A stretch of DNA of 64,000 nucleotides from Coccinella septempunctata (taxonomy: Eukaryota; Arthropoda; Insecta; Coleoptera; Coccinellidae): positions 14,818,001 to 14,882,000 of the forward strand of contig NC_058192.1 in the NCBI RefSeq assembly GCF_907165205.1. Reading direction: 5' to 3'. Of this stretch, positions 12,728 to 24,638 are shown piece by piece; position 1 is the first letter of the stretch; each line of letters opens with the position of its first letter. Below the pieces are notes generated by a model. It did no database searches and had not been told where the DNA came from. It saw only the letters and a list, made by a program, of their open reading frames with translations. A program made the position numbers and the translations under genes.

Positions 12728-13781
12728 ATTTTCTCTCGAACCATAGTTAATAAGCCAGAAAAAGCAACATGAACAAAAATTTATTCACAGCACACTTTCG
12801 AAGGATTTCGAAAACCCATTCGTATTAGATGTCAACACACGCTATTAAAAAATAACTAAATATTCATTTGACTGGTTTTATCCCATTGAAGTGATCCGAA
12901 AAAATAAATCCATCTGTTCCCAATTCGAATTGTCCGAAGTGGTATCGTCGATCATTGGTGAAGTGAAACCAGACATGCAAACCGTGATCCTATTTTCTAT
13001 TATATTGTCGGAATCCAGGTCGTTCTGGATTGTGAAAAAAAAGCCGAATGATCGTCTTACATGTGGAGCGATCATAAATTCGTCGACTGTTCAAGTTCAT
13101 TGGAATAATGAGCGGGTTCATTCGAATTTCTTCCAATGATAAATTCGAGCTGGCTTGCATGTCAATAATGCTTGCGAATCTGAGTCCATTAAAGTTTACA
13201 CAATTTTGATTTGATTGGTTTAACTGTTAGAAAGCTAGGAGGACCCTGTTTCTGAACTTCGCCGGACCAAATGCATTATAAACTACGTATCTTGTATTAA
13301 ATCTATAGACAGTGGCTTAAACCTACACCAGACAATTCTTGATCATCTCGTCGGTTGGAATATCGTTGATGTTGTTAATTAGAAAGGACCAACCTCTCAA
13401 GTCAGATAGTTGAGATTTGGAAATTTAAAAGCTGCCCAATGTGAATGATATATTCATTATGCCTCAACTCTGATGACTGGTACTGTGACATGCTTGAGAA
13501 TTTTGATGCCAAAATTCGAGGATTCGGTGAGGAGCATCACCCAGAGAACTTCTGCTTCCAGCAAGATTTTGATACAGTCCACGCGTTACTCACCAGGAAT
13601 TGTTCCCTGTTCAGGTAATCTCTTTGTGAGAGTAATTTTTTTCTCTAAAACCAAGGAATTTTAACATCTTCCAATTACTCTGGAAGACCACAAGACAGCA
13701 AATGAAGAGGAAATCGTCCGGATAACCCCAGCCACATTCGAGAAAGTCGTGGAAAACTTCCACGAAAGGCTCAATGCAGGG
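12728..13781. other. No supported gene
   Basis: AT-rich with short overlapping readings on both strands (12878-13139, 13473-13664) that match nothing known. A minus-strand donor-like CCTG/GTGAGT near 13590 has no convincing partner. A small palindrome GTGGAA-AAC-TTCCAC lies near 13749-13764, just ahead of the compound repeat. Confidence 0.45.
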
Positions 13782-14720
13782 TGACATTTTGAAAACTTGC
13801 CAAGCCAATTATGTCGCGACAAGGATGTTTTCAGAGAAAATGCCGAAACAGGTCAATTTCTATTCGTAGGGGGACATATTTGGAGCAGAATGGTAAGCCT
13901 AAATCTCCTCAACCCTAGGTGTAAGGACAATCACCCCTAAATTCTAAATAGGGAATAGGGGGTGAGATTTACCTCAATTGAAAGATCACTTGTCCCTCTA
14001 CATGAATACTATGGTTTGCGAAAATTTTTATTGATTGCTTGTAGTATTTGCAGGAGGTGACAATTTGAAAACTTGCCAGGCCAATTATGTCTCGACAAGG
14101 ATGTTTTCAAAGAAAAGCCGGAACAGGTAAATTTTTTAAGGGAGGGGGACATATTTTGAGCAAAATTGTAAGCCGAAACCTCGTCAAACCTAGGTGTAGG
14201 GGCTATCAGCCATAAATTCTTCATAGGGAATAGAGGGTGAGCTAAACCTCAATTGGAAGATAATATGTCCCTCTACATAATACTATTGTCTTCCAATTGA
14301 GGTATAGCTCACCCTCTATTCCCTATTAGGAATTTAGGGGTGACAACCCCTACACCTAAGACTGAGGAGATTTTGGCTTATAATTCTGCTAGAAACATGT
14401 CCCCCTCCGAATAAAAATTGACCTGTTCGGGCATTTTCTCTGAAAACATCCTTGTCGAGACATAATTTGCCTTGCAAGTTTTCAAATTGTTCTGTGACTG
14501 CTTCAATAAAAATTTGCAAACCATAGTATTCATGTAGAGGGTCAAGTGATCTTTCATTTGAGGTATAGCTGACTCCCTATTCCCTATTGAGAATTTGGGG
14601 GTGATACCTCCTACACCTAGGGTTGAGGAGATTTCGGCTTACAATTTTGTCCAAAATATGCCCCCCTACGAATAGAAATTGACCTGTATTTTCTCTGAAA
14701 TTATCCCTGTCGTGACATAA
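13782..14720. repeat. Compound repeat: two direct units facing two inverted units
   Basis: A unit of about 276 bp begins at 13782 (TGACATTTTGAAAACTTGCC) and again at 14058 (TGACAATTTGAAAACTTGCC). Both contain the phrases GTCTCGACAAGGATG, AGGGGGACATATTTTG, CCTAGGTGTAGGGG and CATAGGGAATAG, or close variants. The same unit then appears twice on the opposite strand, at about 14282-14535 and 14536-14720, the last one truncated. The two halves meet at about 14255-14305, where CAATTGGAAGA and TCTTCCAATTG face each other over a short spacer. The whole block can fold into one large hairpin. No coding capacity is evident. It may be a foldback element or an inverted duplication of a minisatellite. Confidence 0.85.
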
Positions 14721-15656
14721 CTGATCATCTGAAAAAGTCATTCAGTCTAGAGCGATGGATCTTCTGACGAAAATATCTTGGTATACTCGGTACATTTGAA
14801 AAAACTTGTACAAAAAGAGCTGCACTCTCCATGAATGAAGGTGGAAAAGCTTGTTTTCAATCATGTAACATCATCGTATGCCGCTTAATCTCTCTATGCT
14901 TTGCTAATTGTTCGAGAGACACTCAAAGTCAACTACCTACCCAAATGGCATTCCTCTGTATTTTCCATGCAACATCGCGTGAAAATCGACATCGCGATAG
15001 CGCCAACATAAGCTTCGTAAGCACTTCTTATCCGCGCGTCGCTGGAACAGCACATGCGGCGATCAAACTTAATGGATTCATAATTTCCTCGGCATCGATA
15101 TAGCAGCTACGCCCCTGCAATAGCGCAGACTAACGCATGTCTTTGTTTTCCGTGGGTGGGCCATGATTTAAGAACTTTTTCCATGTCCGCACTTGAGTGT
15201 TTGATTTCTCACAGTTGACCTCGTTTCTTAGTTTTGCAACCGGCCATTAGTGTGGTTCATTTTATCTTGGAGATAAGAGCGGAGTGATCGAATTTATTGG
15301 TAATTGAGTGCAAAATGGTTCTTGCTGCGTTGTTTATGAATAATTATTTCGACGGTGCGGACGTGGGCTGGGATGTTGGAAAAGTGTGCGAGATGAGATC
15401 AGATCAACGGGCGGGTTGAATGGAATCGGAGTCATGGGCAGGTCTAGATTTCCGAAGATGATTAGGATTAATGGGTGTTGTGGGGAATTTGGTTCATTCT
15501 CTGCTCGCACTGCATTCCTCAAACTCTTCCAAAAGATAGGTCTTCCCCTAGAACATATTATTATGCTATTTGCGGAATTCCTTTCTGAAAGAATGTTATA
15601 GACTAGTTATATCAGGAATACTTTCATTCTAGAGACCGTTGAGGCAACATCAAACT
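14721..15656. other. GC-richer stretch without a recognised gene
   Basis: A 90-codon reading at 14831-15103 has no recognisable domain. The part at about 15170-15480 is less AT-rich than its surroundings and contains TTTATGA and TAATT motifs of the homeodomain type, so it could be a regulatory module. That is inference only. Confidence 0.35.
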
Positions 15657-15990
15657 CATTGCACAAGTTATAATGACTTCCCATCTTAAAAAACTCAGCA
15701 TCGTCAATGACCCGCTCTGCAGACTGCTTAGAGGAAGACGAAACGATTGAACACATCCTCAGTGACTGCCCGGCGGCAGACAGGGTCAGACTTGGAGTAT
15801 TCGGTTCTCCGAAGATGGTCCTAGAGGAACTCAAGAATCACTCTCCCTCTGACATCATATCCTCTTTGAGTAGGATGGGACTGAAGAAAGAGATCTAGCT
15901 CTACGAGCTTGCCTGTGTGCTACAATAGACCGCTTGGTCGCAGTGGCAGGTTTGGTTTATCCGTCCTACACACCCAGCAATCAGTATCAG
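15657..15990 (+). pseudogene. Non-LTR retrotransposon 3' end fragment
   Basis: The reading starting near 15673 gives MTSHLKKLSIVNDPLCR. After a one-base frame change near 15725 it continues as CLEEDETIEHILSDCPAADR and on to a stop at 15898. The spacing of Cys, Cys, His and Cys around 'EDETIEHIL..CPA' is that of the segment after the reverse transcriptase domain in R1/jockey-type LINE elements. A short 3' untranslated part follows (CAATAGACCGCTTGGTCGC). The element is strongly 5' truncated, as is usual for LINE insertions. It contributes no host function. Confidence 0.75.
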
Positions 15991-18900
15991 TATACTGACT
16001 TCCAAAGGAAGTCCAACAGAAACACATCACAGATCAGTAGTCTTGGTAATGCTAGATGATATGACTCAGCTATTCAGAGAATCTTTTATGAAAATATCCT
16101 AAACATAAACACAAATCGGTTACTTTTCTTTGATAACCTTCGACTGAACATCATTCGTTTGGACCCTTGTTTGACATAGAAAAGTCTATTGTTCAACTTG
16201 GAATTGTGTCCAAATATTGCAGAGGATTCCTTGGTGCTGAAATTCGAACAAGAAACCACCATTCATCAAAAAGAAAATAAAGCAGTGTAAATACTGTGAA
16301 TAATTTCTTATCCTTCAACATATATCCTAATTTATTTGACGAAGAATCTGCAATTTTAGTTGCATTTTTTACTCAGCCAAAGAGACATCTGATTGAAGCT
16401 CCTGGTTTTCCATCACCAGTTGTTGTGTTTTTTAGTGGATTCAAAAGGAAATGTTGCTACTTCGAATCATACATTATTTTCCTGAGATTTTCATTCGAAG
16501 AATCAATCAGTTCACAGCCATAAAGTTTTTATTCTAAGAGCTCAGGGTTTTGCCGCTGGTGAAGGGAGACCACAAAGGTGAAGATGAGGTCCTCGAATTC
16601 AAAAGAATAATCGTTCTGAATCAAGAAAGATATAATTTAAATTAAATCATGCAGTTCCTCGAAATATGCGATTTGGAGAACCTTACATACATATATCCAA
16701 CAGGAAATAATATTTTGGTAGTTTCTTCTGGAGAAGCAATAAAAAAGTGGCTCATCTCTTGAGAAGGAAAATAGTGCATTTATCTTCTCTCTTCTTCATT
16801 TAAGAAGATTATTCCTGATTTCCACAATATATAAGCAATATTTTGGCTATACTTTGGCATGACTTCCTTTTTTTGAAATTTTTCCTAAACTGCAGTTAGC
16901 CTTGAATTTGGAATGTAGGTACTAGATAAAATTGGATTTCCAGAAATCCGTCTCGAAAAAATGTGACATATATCCGAAGAGTGAAGGGTTATCTGCGCTA
17001 AACAAACCAGTAAAACCAACAGACAGGTGAGCTGGATCTCTCGACTTCAGCGCCCGACAAAGAACGCTAGAAACTAGTATCAATCCGCATCGACGGACCA
17101 TAGTTCCCACGAATATAAAATAGAACAACGCAATCGATTAACTACCATGCAGCATAATATTTTCGTGTGGGAAGTGAATCAATAATAAAGATCCGATAGC
17201 TTTTTATCCCCGTGAAATACACGAGCGAAATGTTGTTGAAAATCGCAGATGACATAAAAAGTGTTGTTCTTGGCTAGTTTATGGCATGTTCGTTGCTGAG
17301 AGAATGAGATCGATCGAAAATGGATCGTTCTCGTAAATTGCTCGGGGCATTGGCGTACGCCTTTTTTCGCTCAAATAGGTCCGGAAAAATTGCTGAGTTT
17401 TTGCAACCAACACTATTCATCAAGTTCATATTTATGATCATAAAATGATCAGAGAGAAAACATCTCTCGATGTTTAGAGCTAGGTTGCATCGGAAATGAA
17501 TAGGTTACGAAGAATTTTCAACAAATATTTTTCTGACAATCGTCAGTTTTCAAATCCGTCTAAGGTATAAACTAATTCGAACTGCATTTTATTGTAGACT
17601 ATCTTCTTTCTGGGTGAACACCCAACATATATTTCTTCGTTCGTTAACCTTATTGTAAACTAATATCCATCCTTGGTCCGACTAGATATTTAAGTTAATA
17701 AAATTTTATTATATTATAAAACATCTCACAAATACCTCTTGGCAAGGTGATGCCACTCATTTAAAATTTGACCAGTAAAAGCTTCTCCTTTTTCGGTAAA
17801 GTTTATGTCAACTCCTTGTCTCCAATACTTCTGTTAATCGATCTTTGATCACATACGAGCGTTCTGAATATCTTATGAGGTTTTTATTAATAATTTACAC
17901 CGTTCAGTGGTGTAATAAAAGTGTTGGACGAAGGTGAGACTAAGGAATGTTAGTTCGTTATTAGACGGATGTTCTATTGCACAGTTGCGCAGTGTTGCTA
18001 CTTATTCTTTGATCGTCTTAAAGTAGAGCAGACAAACAGATTGAGATCCATTTCCAAATCAAGTTGAAGAGTATATACGAGGATAGATTTCTTAAAGAAA
18101 TAACTACGCAAACGCTAAAATCTGCTCTAAATGCTACTTATTGAGAATCAGATAATAACGGAATAAATTATTAAGAACAGAGCAAATATCACGCGCGAAG
18201 ATTTGAAATACTCTGGCTTAGATAATCATCCAGTAAACTTAGCAGAGAAGAATTCGGGGCACAACACGAAGCCATGTGGGATTCCCAAATGATATGAGTT
18301 GAGTCCGAGTGCGAAAAAATACGCAGGAAATCCAAACGCCATCCGCCTCTTCAGTTTGGTTAGGCAGTGGAAATGCAACATTCGGCTTCTCTTTTTCAGT
18401 GACACCGTCAGCGTTCGCATCCGGTTGAAGAGCACGTTCTCAGCTGACACTGTCATAAATGTCAGTAATTATCTCATAACAGTAAGCCGGTAACGTTGGA
18501 TTTCCATAAGTATTCCTCTTCTTCTGCCACGAAACAACTCTCTATACATGCTGTATAAAATAATGTAATTGTGTGGAAAACACGATAATGATAATGCGAG
18601 CCAGGCGTTCATGAATGTGACACACGCATGTATAAATTCTTCGTACGGACGATCTGTCCTAGAGGTTTTTGCCACTGTTCAGAGGAGCTGGACCGCCTTG
18701 AATGAATAAGGCTGGAAGGCTCCGCAGAGTTTTTTGCGGGAAGCATAATAGGACGAGAAGAAGCGGTTGAGAGATATCGAATTCAGTCCATAAGTAAAAT
18801 CACCCTTTTTTCTATTCGATTCATGATGTTCACGCTTGCCGAGTTCGAAATTCAGTGTAATATTTCGCGAGCTGGATGTTTTAATGGGACCAGGAGATAT

Positions 18901-19020
18901 TTTGTTTTTTTGTTCGATGATTTTTCATGAGGAATAAATTTTCGTCGTAGACATAGGCCCCAGTAGATGGTGGAGAATTTATAGCAATAATTCTTCATAG
19001 TTCATGTCCATGTTGATTTA
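15991..19020. other. No supported gene
   Basis: AT-rich with a few GC-richer patches (about 16950-17130, 17210-17360 and 18230-18680). Overlapping open readings on both strands at 18226-18675 have no recognisable product. A donor-like GAAG/GTGAGA at 17934 with an acceptor-like TTCAG just upstream would make a 26-nt exon, which I consider too weak to call. Confidence 0.45.
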
Positions 19021-19150
19021 ATATTAATAAAATTCACAGGGAATTGGACAATAGTTTATTTTCAAAGTTGTACTTATAACATCGCCGACGTTTCGGAACG
19101 GTTTGTTCCTTTTTCAAGGCTGAAATTAGAATTTTTTCAGAACAATGGTG
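19021..19150 (-). repeat. Retroelement 3' end-like fragment with hairpin
   Basis: On the minus strand the sequence reads CTTGAAAAAGGAACAAACC then GTTCCGAAACGTCGGCGATG, with a perfect GGAAC/GTTCC hairpin, then an AATAAA-containing AT-rich tail. The phrase 'CGAAACGTCGG' after a short hairpin is a common feature near the ends of dispersed retroelements in animals. Class and boundaries are not certain from one copy. Confidence 0.35.
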
Positions 19151-19385
19151 ATATTATCATAGGCAGTGATTACCTCGTTATATTAAATTTGAAAATTTTG
19201 AAAATAATTCATTTGAATACTACTCGAATTAGGAGTCCCCTGATCTGAGGAAACATGCAATGATTCTTTATTCGGCTGTCGAGTCGAAAATGAAAGAGAC
19301 ACGTAAGCAAGAAAATCTAAATTAAATGTCAAATGTATGGAGCAGATGGAGTTATCATCAGTCATGCGAGTAGACATGAATGAAC

Positions 19386-19650
19386 GAATAAAACGGGCAA
19401 ACATAGAAACAAATAAACAATGTGTAAATAAACATTATGAGGATATAAAATATAAAATGTATAAAACGGACTAAGTCATAAATAAACGGACTAATAAATA
19501 AGTGAACAAACGCTAAATGAACACGTAAGTAAATGAGAAATAAATATGTAAATGAAATGAAAATCTAAAAAACAAAATGTATAAAACGGACTAAGTTATG
19601 AACAATTGTATAAATAAGTATAAATAAATCAGATAAATGGCACTAATCGT
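19386..19650. repeat. A-rich imperfect tandem repeat
   Basis: A stretch built from variants of AAATAAA and AAACGGACTAA. The 20-base phrase AAAATGTATAAAACGGACTA occurs at about 19455 and again at about 19576, roughly 120 bp apart. This looks like a degenerate minisatellite or a slipped A-rich tail. No coding function is visible. Confidence 0.6.
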
Positions 19651-20579
19651 GAGTCGTGTGAAGTGCTGTCAATGAATGAAAACAAAATGAAATAGATAGA
19701 ATGAACTGTGGACATGCATTATCTGTGTGGTAGACCTATCTTAGAAATTAGGTTATTGTAAACAATGAGCAATAATGCTCATTTCTGATATTCTCATTTC
19801 GAAAAAATCAATTTGATTGAATGACAACCAAAAGTTATGCACACTCCATTAAGGTAAGGGAATAGAAAAGGTTCCTCATATGCTCTTTCCTCTTCAAGAA
19901 GAACATCCTTTTCGAGGGGAGGCACAATTATGGTTTGCTTGGGCTAGAGTTTGCTTCGATTATAGAACTGACTGATTAGTTTCAAGTACCATGAACTCTC
20001 AGACATATATTTTGATGAAGTTATCAACGCAGTAGTTCCACAGTTTTATCGACATGTTGGCGAAAATTTCATTTTTCTGGCTAATAATGTACTTCCACGT
20101 AGATTTCCAGATCCCTTGAGCTAAATCTAATCGAGCAAGCTTGATAAGAATTATAAATTTGATACTCACAGACCACAGCCGGAAACGCTTCAGTAGGTCC
20201 GAAAACTTTTGCCTCAATTTTGCTAACAATGTAAGCATGAGATTCTCTCAATAATAACATATAGATTATGCAGAAATTATGCTAAGCAGTTACACATGCA
20301 CGGGGAGATCATACTTTTTCAGAGAAGGATGCATAAATCTATGAATTTCTGTAATTTTCAGAATTTCTGTTTTTCGTCACATTCTCCACCTTTTCGAATA
20401 TTCTATATCTATTTTTCTATTTCATCCTGACTTTAGATATACTCTGATTCGTAACAGCTTAAATATCAATCATCCTCAAATTTTCAGCCAAAAATAGTTT
20501 CAAACGACTGAGTTTGACGCAGTGATAGAGACTTCCTTCTTTCTTTTTTGCATCTTGGAAATTATTCGTCAGATGACCA
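19651..20579. other. Mostly unassigned; one open minus-strand reading
   Basis: A minus-strand reading of 79 codons at 19999-20238 is fairly protein-like. Its first part lies between an acceptor-like ACATTGTTAG (just above 20224) and a strong donor-like TCT/GTGAGT (20171), which would define a 53-nt exon. It lies downstream of the stop of the gene model at 20580-20794, so it would need to belong to another transcript. I leave it unassigned. Confidence 0.3.
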
Positions 20580-20794
20580 TCAAGTTCTGAAGGAACCTTC
20601 AAAACGAGAACTCCCAGCTAATGTTCTATCTCGTAACTTAACCTGATTTGTATTTTGGCAGATATTAGGAAACTTATTGATATCAGGGTGCTCAGTAGTG
20701 ATGGGTGAGTTCAGTGCATAGATGTATGGCCGCTCTGGTTCTGAATATGGACTAACACCCAAAGGATAGTATGTTGCTTTTTTATAAACGCAAA
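20580..20794 (-). CDS. Terminal coding exon of an unidentified minus-strand gene
   Basis: A splice acceptor (CAATTTTTACAG) ends just above 20794. The exon opens with two bases (TT) that complete a codon, then reads CVYKKATYYPLGVSPYSEPE and continues for 70 codons in all to a TGA at 20580. The composition (Pro, Tyr, Ser, charged residues, no low-complexity runs) is protein-like, unlike the chance readings nearby. The phase fits the exon at 25344-25398, giving a Val codon across the junction. A possible donor (CAG/GTTAAG) inside would shorten it, but the frame also stays protein-like to the stop (ending GSFRT). I do not recognise the product. It has no visible membrane segment or known motif. 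Confidence 0.55.
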
Positions 20795-21814
20795 CTGTAA
20801 AAATTGTATGCTTTATTTTCGTTATTGTTTTCTAATGTAATAGGCGTCCTTAGCAAAAATAGACCTAAATATGAGTGTTACAATGTTTTATTGACGTACA
20901 TCTAGATAAGTTACTCCAGATTAATATAGGTCCAGTAGGCAAAGCTAGGTATATCCTTCTGGTGTGAGAGAGCAAACTTTCGGAATTTCAATTCGTTCTG
21001 TACACTGGAAAATAATGCTTGTCCGTTCGCTCAAATTAACGATTTTTTGCCATTCCACTACTCAAATCGTGGAGTTTTTCATTCTTCTCACGTATACGCC
21101 AAATTGATGCACACCTGCAAATGAAAGAAAGTCCGAAAGGAAGTCTACCATTGTGACTATTCAATCAACAAAATCTGACCATTCCAAATTCACCTTTATA
21201 ACCTTATCGGAAGATCAAACAGCCAAACATCCAATCTTGTCACCGATTTGGAATCTACTAGTTAATCTTCCAATCACGATAAAAAATCAAACGGCTCTAT
21301 TAGCTCTACAAAGGAGAAAATTGCCGAGTTCCTGTAAGACATCCTGAGATGACGTCTGACCCACGGATTTCCCTTCGAACGGCTTCGTCGCTTTCATAGA
21401 CGAAATTAGCTGGACAGAAATATTCGGGACGGGGCAGAGTGAATCAATTAGCGGTACTTCGCGATTACAACGAACTCGCCTAAAATTATACACATTTTTT
21501 TTTATACCAATTTGCTTCAGTTTAACGTCGTGACTTGCTCAAAATGCGGACGGTCACTGGGAGTCTTGGGTTCGTCTATTAGAAGCGGTTATTTTCCTAG
21601 TTTCGTTGATGATTCCATCTATCAAGATAGGGAATTTCGGTATTCGAATGATGTGGGTGGAGATTTAATATTTACCGGTGGCACGACTTGACCATTTTAT
21701 CGTCGCGTATCTCAATCTAATCTTGGCGTAATTGTTTGTCATTGGAGGTAGCCGATAGGAGAATTTGTTTTTTATCGAATGAATGGGTCACAGGAATGAT
21801 ATAATGCAAATCTA
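20795..21814. other. Intronic in the proposed minus-strand model; GC-richer patch
   Basis: If the exons on either side are joined this is intron. A GC-richer patch at 21290-21490 is open on both strands. On the minus strand it follows an acceptor-like TATAATTTTAG and runs about 66 codons to a stop. No family is recognised. It could be an alternative terminal exon or a regulatory sequence. Confidence 0.3.
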
Positions 21815-23114
21815 CGAGGATATATTGAAAAATTCTTAGCCTACTATATAACCAAACGAAATTTCAATGTCAAAATATTTTATTACTCAACATATTCTCC
21901 TCTTAATTGAATACATCTATTACAGAGAACCTGCAACGTCCCTAGACCTTTCAAAAAAAAAATTTCTTCTTGCTCTGCGAACCAGACCTCCGCAGCTTTT
22001 ATTACCTCCTCGTTGGAAGAAAATTTAAGACCTTTTAAACTTTTTTTTAGTTGAAGAAAGAGATGATAGTCGGATGGATCACAATCTGGTGAATAAGGAA
22101 GGTGTTCTAGTAATGCAAACCCTAAATAACGAATTTTTTGCATGGCAACATGAGATTTGTGTGCAGAGGCGTTGTCCAGCAAATACAAAACACCTTTGGA
22201 TAGCTTTCCTCATCTTTTCTCTTTAATTTTTTCCTGTAGAGTGCTCCCTAATATCGAATAGTAATCTCCGGTTATTGTTCTACTCTTATCCAAAAAATCA
22301 ATCATCATTTACTCCATGACAATCCCAAAAAACTGAAGCGAGAGCATTTCTAGCAGATTTTTGGACACGAAACTTCTGAGGTCTTGGACTCTTGGAGAAC
22401 CAGAGAGTCGCTATTCCATAGATTGTAGCTTTGTTTCTGGATCGTAGAAATGTACCCAAGTCTCATCCAGAGTAACAATTTGGTTTAATAAGTCTACATC
22501 GTTTTCAAATCGAGCACAGATCGAACGCAATGCTTTCTACCCTTGCACGCTTTTGGTCAACAGTCAAACATTTAGGGATCCACTTTGCAGCAATTTTTCT
22601 CATGTCCAAATTGACGTGAACTATATGATGAACGCGTTCGTATGAAATATTCAGTGCTTCAGATATCCGTTTTAGCCCAATTCGAAGGTCTGATAAAATC
22701 ATATCATGAACTGCGTCGATATTTTCGGAGACTGACACAGAAACTGGCCTTCCCGATCGGTCATCATCTTCAGTGGAAAATTTACCTCTTTTGAAGCTTG
22801 CAGTCCAATTTTTCACGGTCGCATACGAAGGACATTGATCACCAAAGGGTATTAAAAATATTCGTAAATCTGCTTACCTCTTAACTATTTTAAATACAGG
22901 TACTTGATGATGGCTCGATACTCCCAATTTTTCGATTTTCACAATTTCGGTGGACATCTTCTTCATTTTAATTTATTACGTAACTCTGGTTCACTTTTAT
23001 GACCTCAAACTTCACACTGACACTTTTTATGAGTTATTGTTCAGTACTATGGTAACGCAATCTTTTTTTATGCATGGAACTGGTCTAGGCTAACTAGATA
23101 TCAATACATCCTCG
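21815..23114 (-). mobile_element. Mariner element, copy 2 (ends intact)
   Basis: The left end CGAGGATATATTGAAAAATT is preceded by TA (21813-21814), and the inverted right end CAATACATCCTCG is followed by TA (23115-23116). That is the expected target duplication for mariner. The full length is 1300 bp. The transposase lies on the minus strand. This is the best preserved copy in structure. It sits within the proposed 4.5-kb intron of the minus-strand gene, in the same orientation as that gene. Confidence 0.95.
21883..22957 (-). pseudogene. Mariner transposase (broken)
   Basis: It runs from an ATG at 22957 to a TAA at 21883, the usual mariner length of about 350 codons, but not in one frame. 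The N-terminal part is shifted near 22870, where the GLRGKQIY-type helix is lost. There is a shift near 22505, a damaged region around 22200-22400 with small insertions, and a final open block (21883-22188). The second catalytic block reads LLDNAS and the third YSPDCDPSDYHLF. The two Asp are separated by 34 residues, as in mariner. The DNA-binding linker (SGRPVSVSVSEN, then IGLKRISEALNIS) is intact. No functional enzyme is expected. Confidence 0.92.
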
Positions 23115-24638
23115 TACAACATATTCTCAATGAAATTGTAGGAATTTGTTGGTCGAACAAACATAAAGCAGCTGAAATGTAATAAATTTTGCTATAAAAA
23201 TTTTACTGAAAACTGAATTACCAACCTAATTTTCACTGGGATGAATTAAACCCAGAAGCTATAGTTTTAGATTGAAACAAAGCTGAACGAAAACCCAACT
23301 CAGTGTAAAACTTGCACAAATTATGAGAGTCAATTTCGTCCAAATTTGTATTCTTTTGACCTTTCAAGAAAATGCATGTTTGGCTCCGGATGTAACCTAC
23401 TCTGAACATTTGCTGTGAATTTTTCAGAAGAAATGAATTTCCTATCTTATGTTTCTTGCTTATTTTTCTACCACGTTTTCTTCTTTCAATTCTTCTCTCA
23501 ATGATAAATGAGATTCGGGTCATTGAAGTTTTTGTTTATTCAATGTGTTTTTCTTCGTTTTATGACTTCTAAGCTATAGCAGGTAATGATTATCACCATT
23601 TAAAGATGAACAACTCAATTGGGGATTATACTTCAACTCAAAAATGGGCAAAGTTGACTCTTTTAATTTATTCAACTTTGGAATTGGGTTAGTTTTTGTT
23701 CAGTTCTTATTTCTTTCAAAATATCGTTTTTGGGTTTTGGACAGGTAATAATTCAAAATGAAACGAATTTTGCACTATTGGTAGTGATAGAGCATTGTTT
23801 CGATCTATCTTCAAATAATTCTTGGGCAAATACTGCAAGTCGTCGGGGATTTCAATCCCTCAGAAGAAGAGAAAAATGTTTGCAACAAATTATTCTTTTT
23901 TTGTGCTGAACAACAAAGAAGAACTGTTTCTTTCTATGAAAATAAGAATAAATTCAAATACAACAGGAAATTTGTTCGAAACAGGGACTAACTCAGAGCA
24001 CGTTTTGGTTGAACGAAAATGTTGAACCCGAAGAAAAGTGGACAATTAATATCCCTATTGCCGATGAATATCCCACAACTTTCCCAATGCAACTCCATCG
24101 GAGAAAACAAATGTCACCGTTGGCTCTATGAATCAAATTAACACGTGAACTTCAAATCAACTTCGTGAAAATTTATCGCTTCACTCAAACGTTCAACCAC
24201 GCGTTCCTCTAACGGCAGCGAATCCATCGAGCAGATAAATAATCCTCTAATCTAAATGACACCTTCGAGCATAATTGAGCAATTAAGAGGGAAATACCGA
24301 AAACCCGCGCAGAACGCTTCTATTTTCGTTCTCAGGGACCGAAATTGTTTACCTTGTTGACCTAATTAACGGCTTTCGATCAGCTACCGGTTTACGTGAC
24401 CGCACCTTGCTCAAATTTCAATTTTATCTAATTCACTGACCGCGAACAATGCGATCGAGTAGGCGCTGAAGTTTCAATGTATTTCGCGTGTGATTTCCAA
24501 TTTTTATGCGACAGGTAGCATCGACTATTTCAGCAGACACATTCAAGGCCATTTCAGGGTAGAATTCGAAAACATTCTGAAATTGTTCAGATCCATTTTA
24601 TCTTCACATCGATAGGTTTCCTATCAGAGAGCAGACAA
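23115..24638. other. No coding exon seen; CNE-like patch at 24120-24510
   Basis: A 96-codon minus-strand reading (23233-23523) is rich in Lys and Arg and matches nothing. The part at about 24120-24510 is GC-richer and dense in TAATTA, TTTATG and CAATTA motifs. It lacks a long frame, so it looks more like a regulatory module than an exon. That is inference. Confidence 0.35.

Noticed and set aside
14831..15103. 90-codon reading as a Cys-rich peptide gene
   Set aside because: No signal peptide, no regular Cys pattern and no splice support.
17888..17960. 26-nt plus-strand exon before GAAG/GTGAGA
   Set aside because: The acceptor tract is weak, two frames are open and no partner exon was found.
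19999..20224. Additional exon of the minus-strand gene model
   Set aside because: It lies downstream of the stop codon at 20580 and its splice acceptor is weak. Left unassigned.
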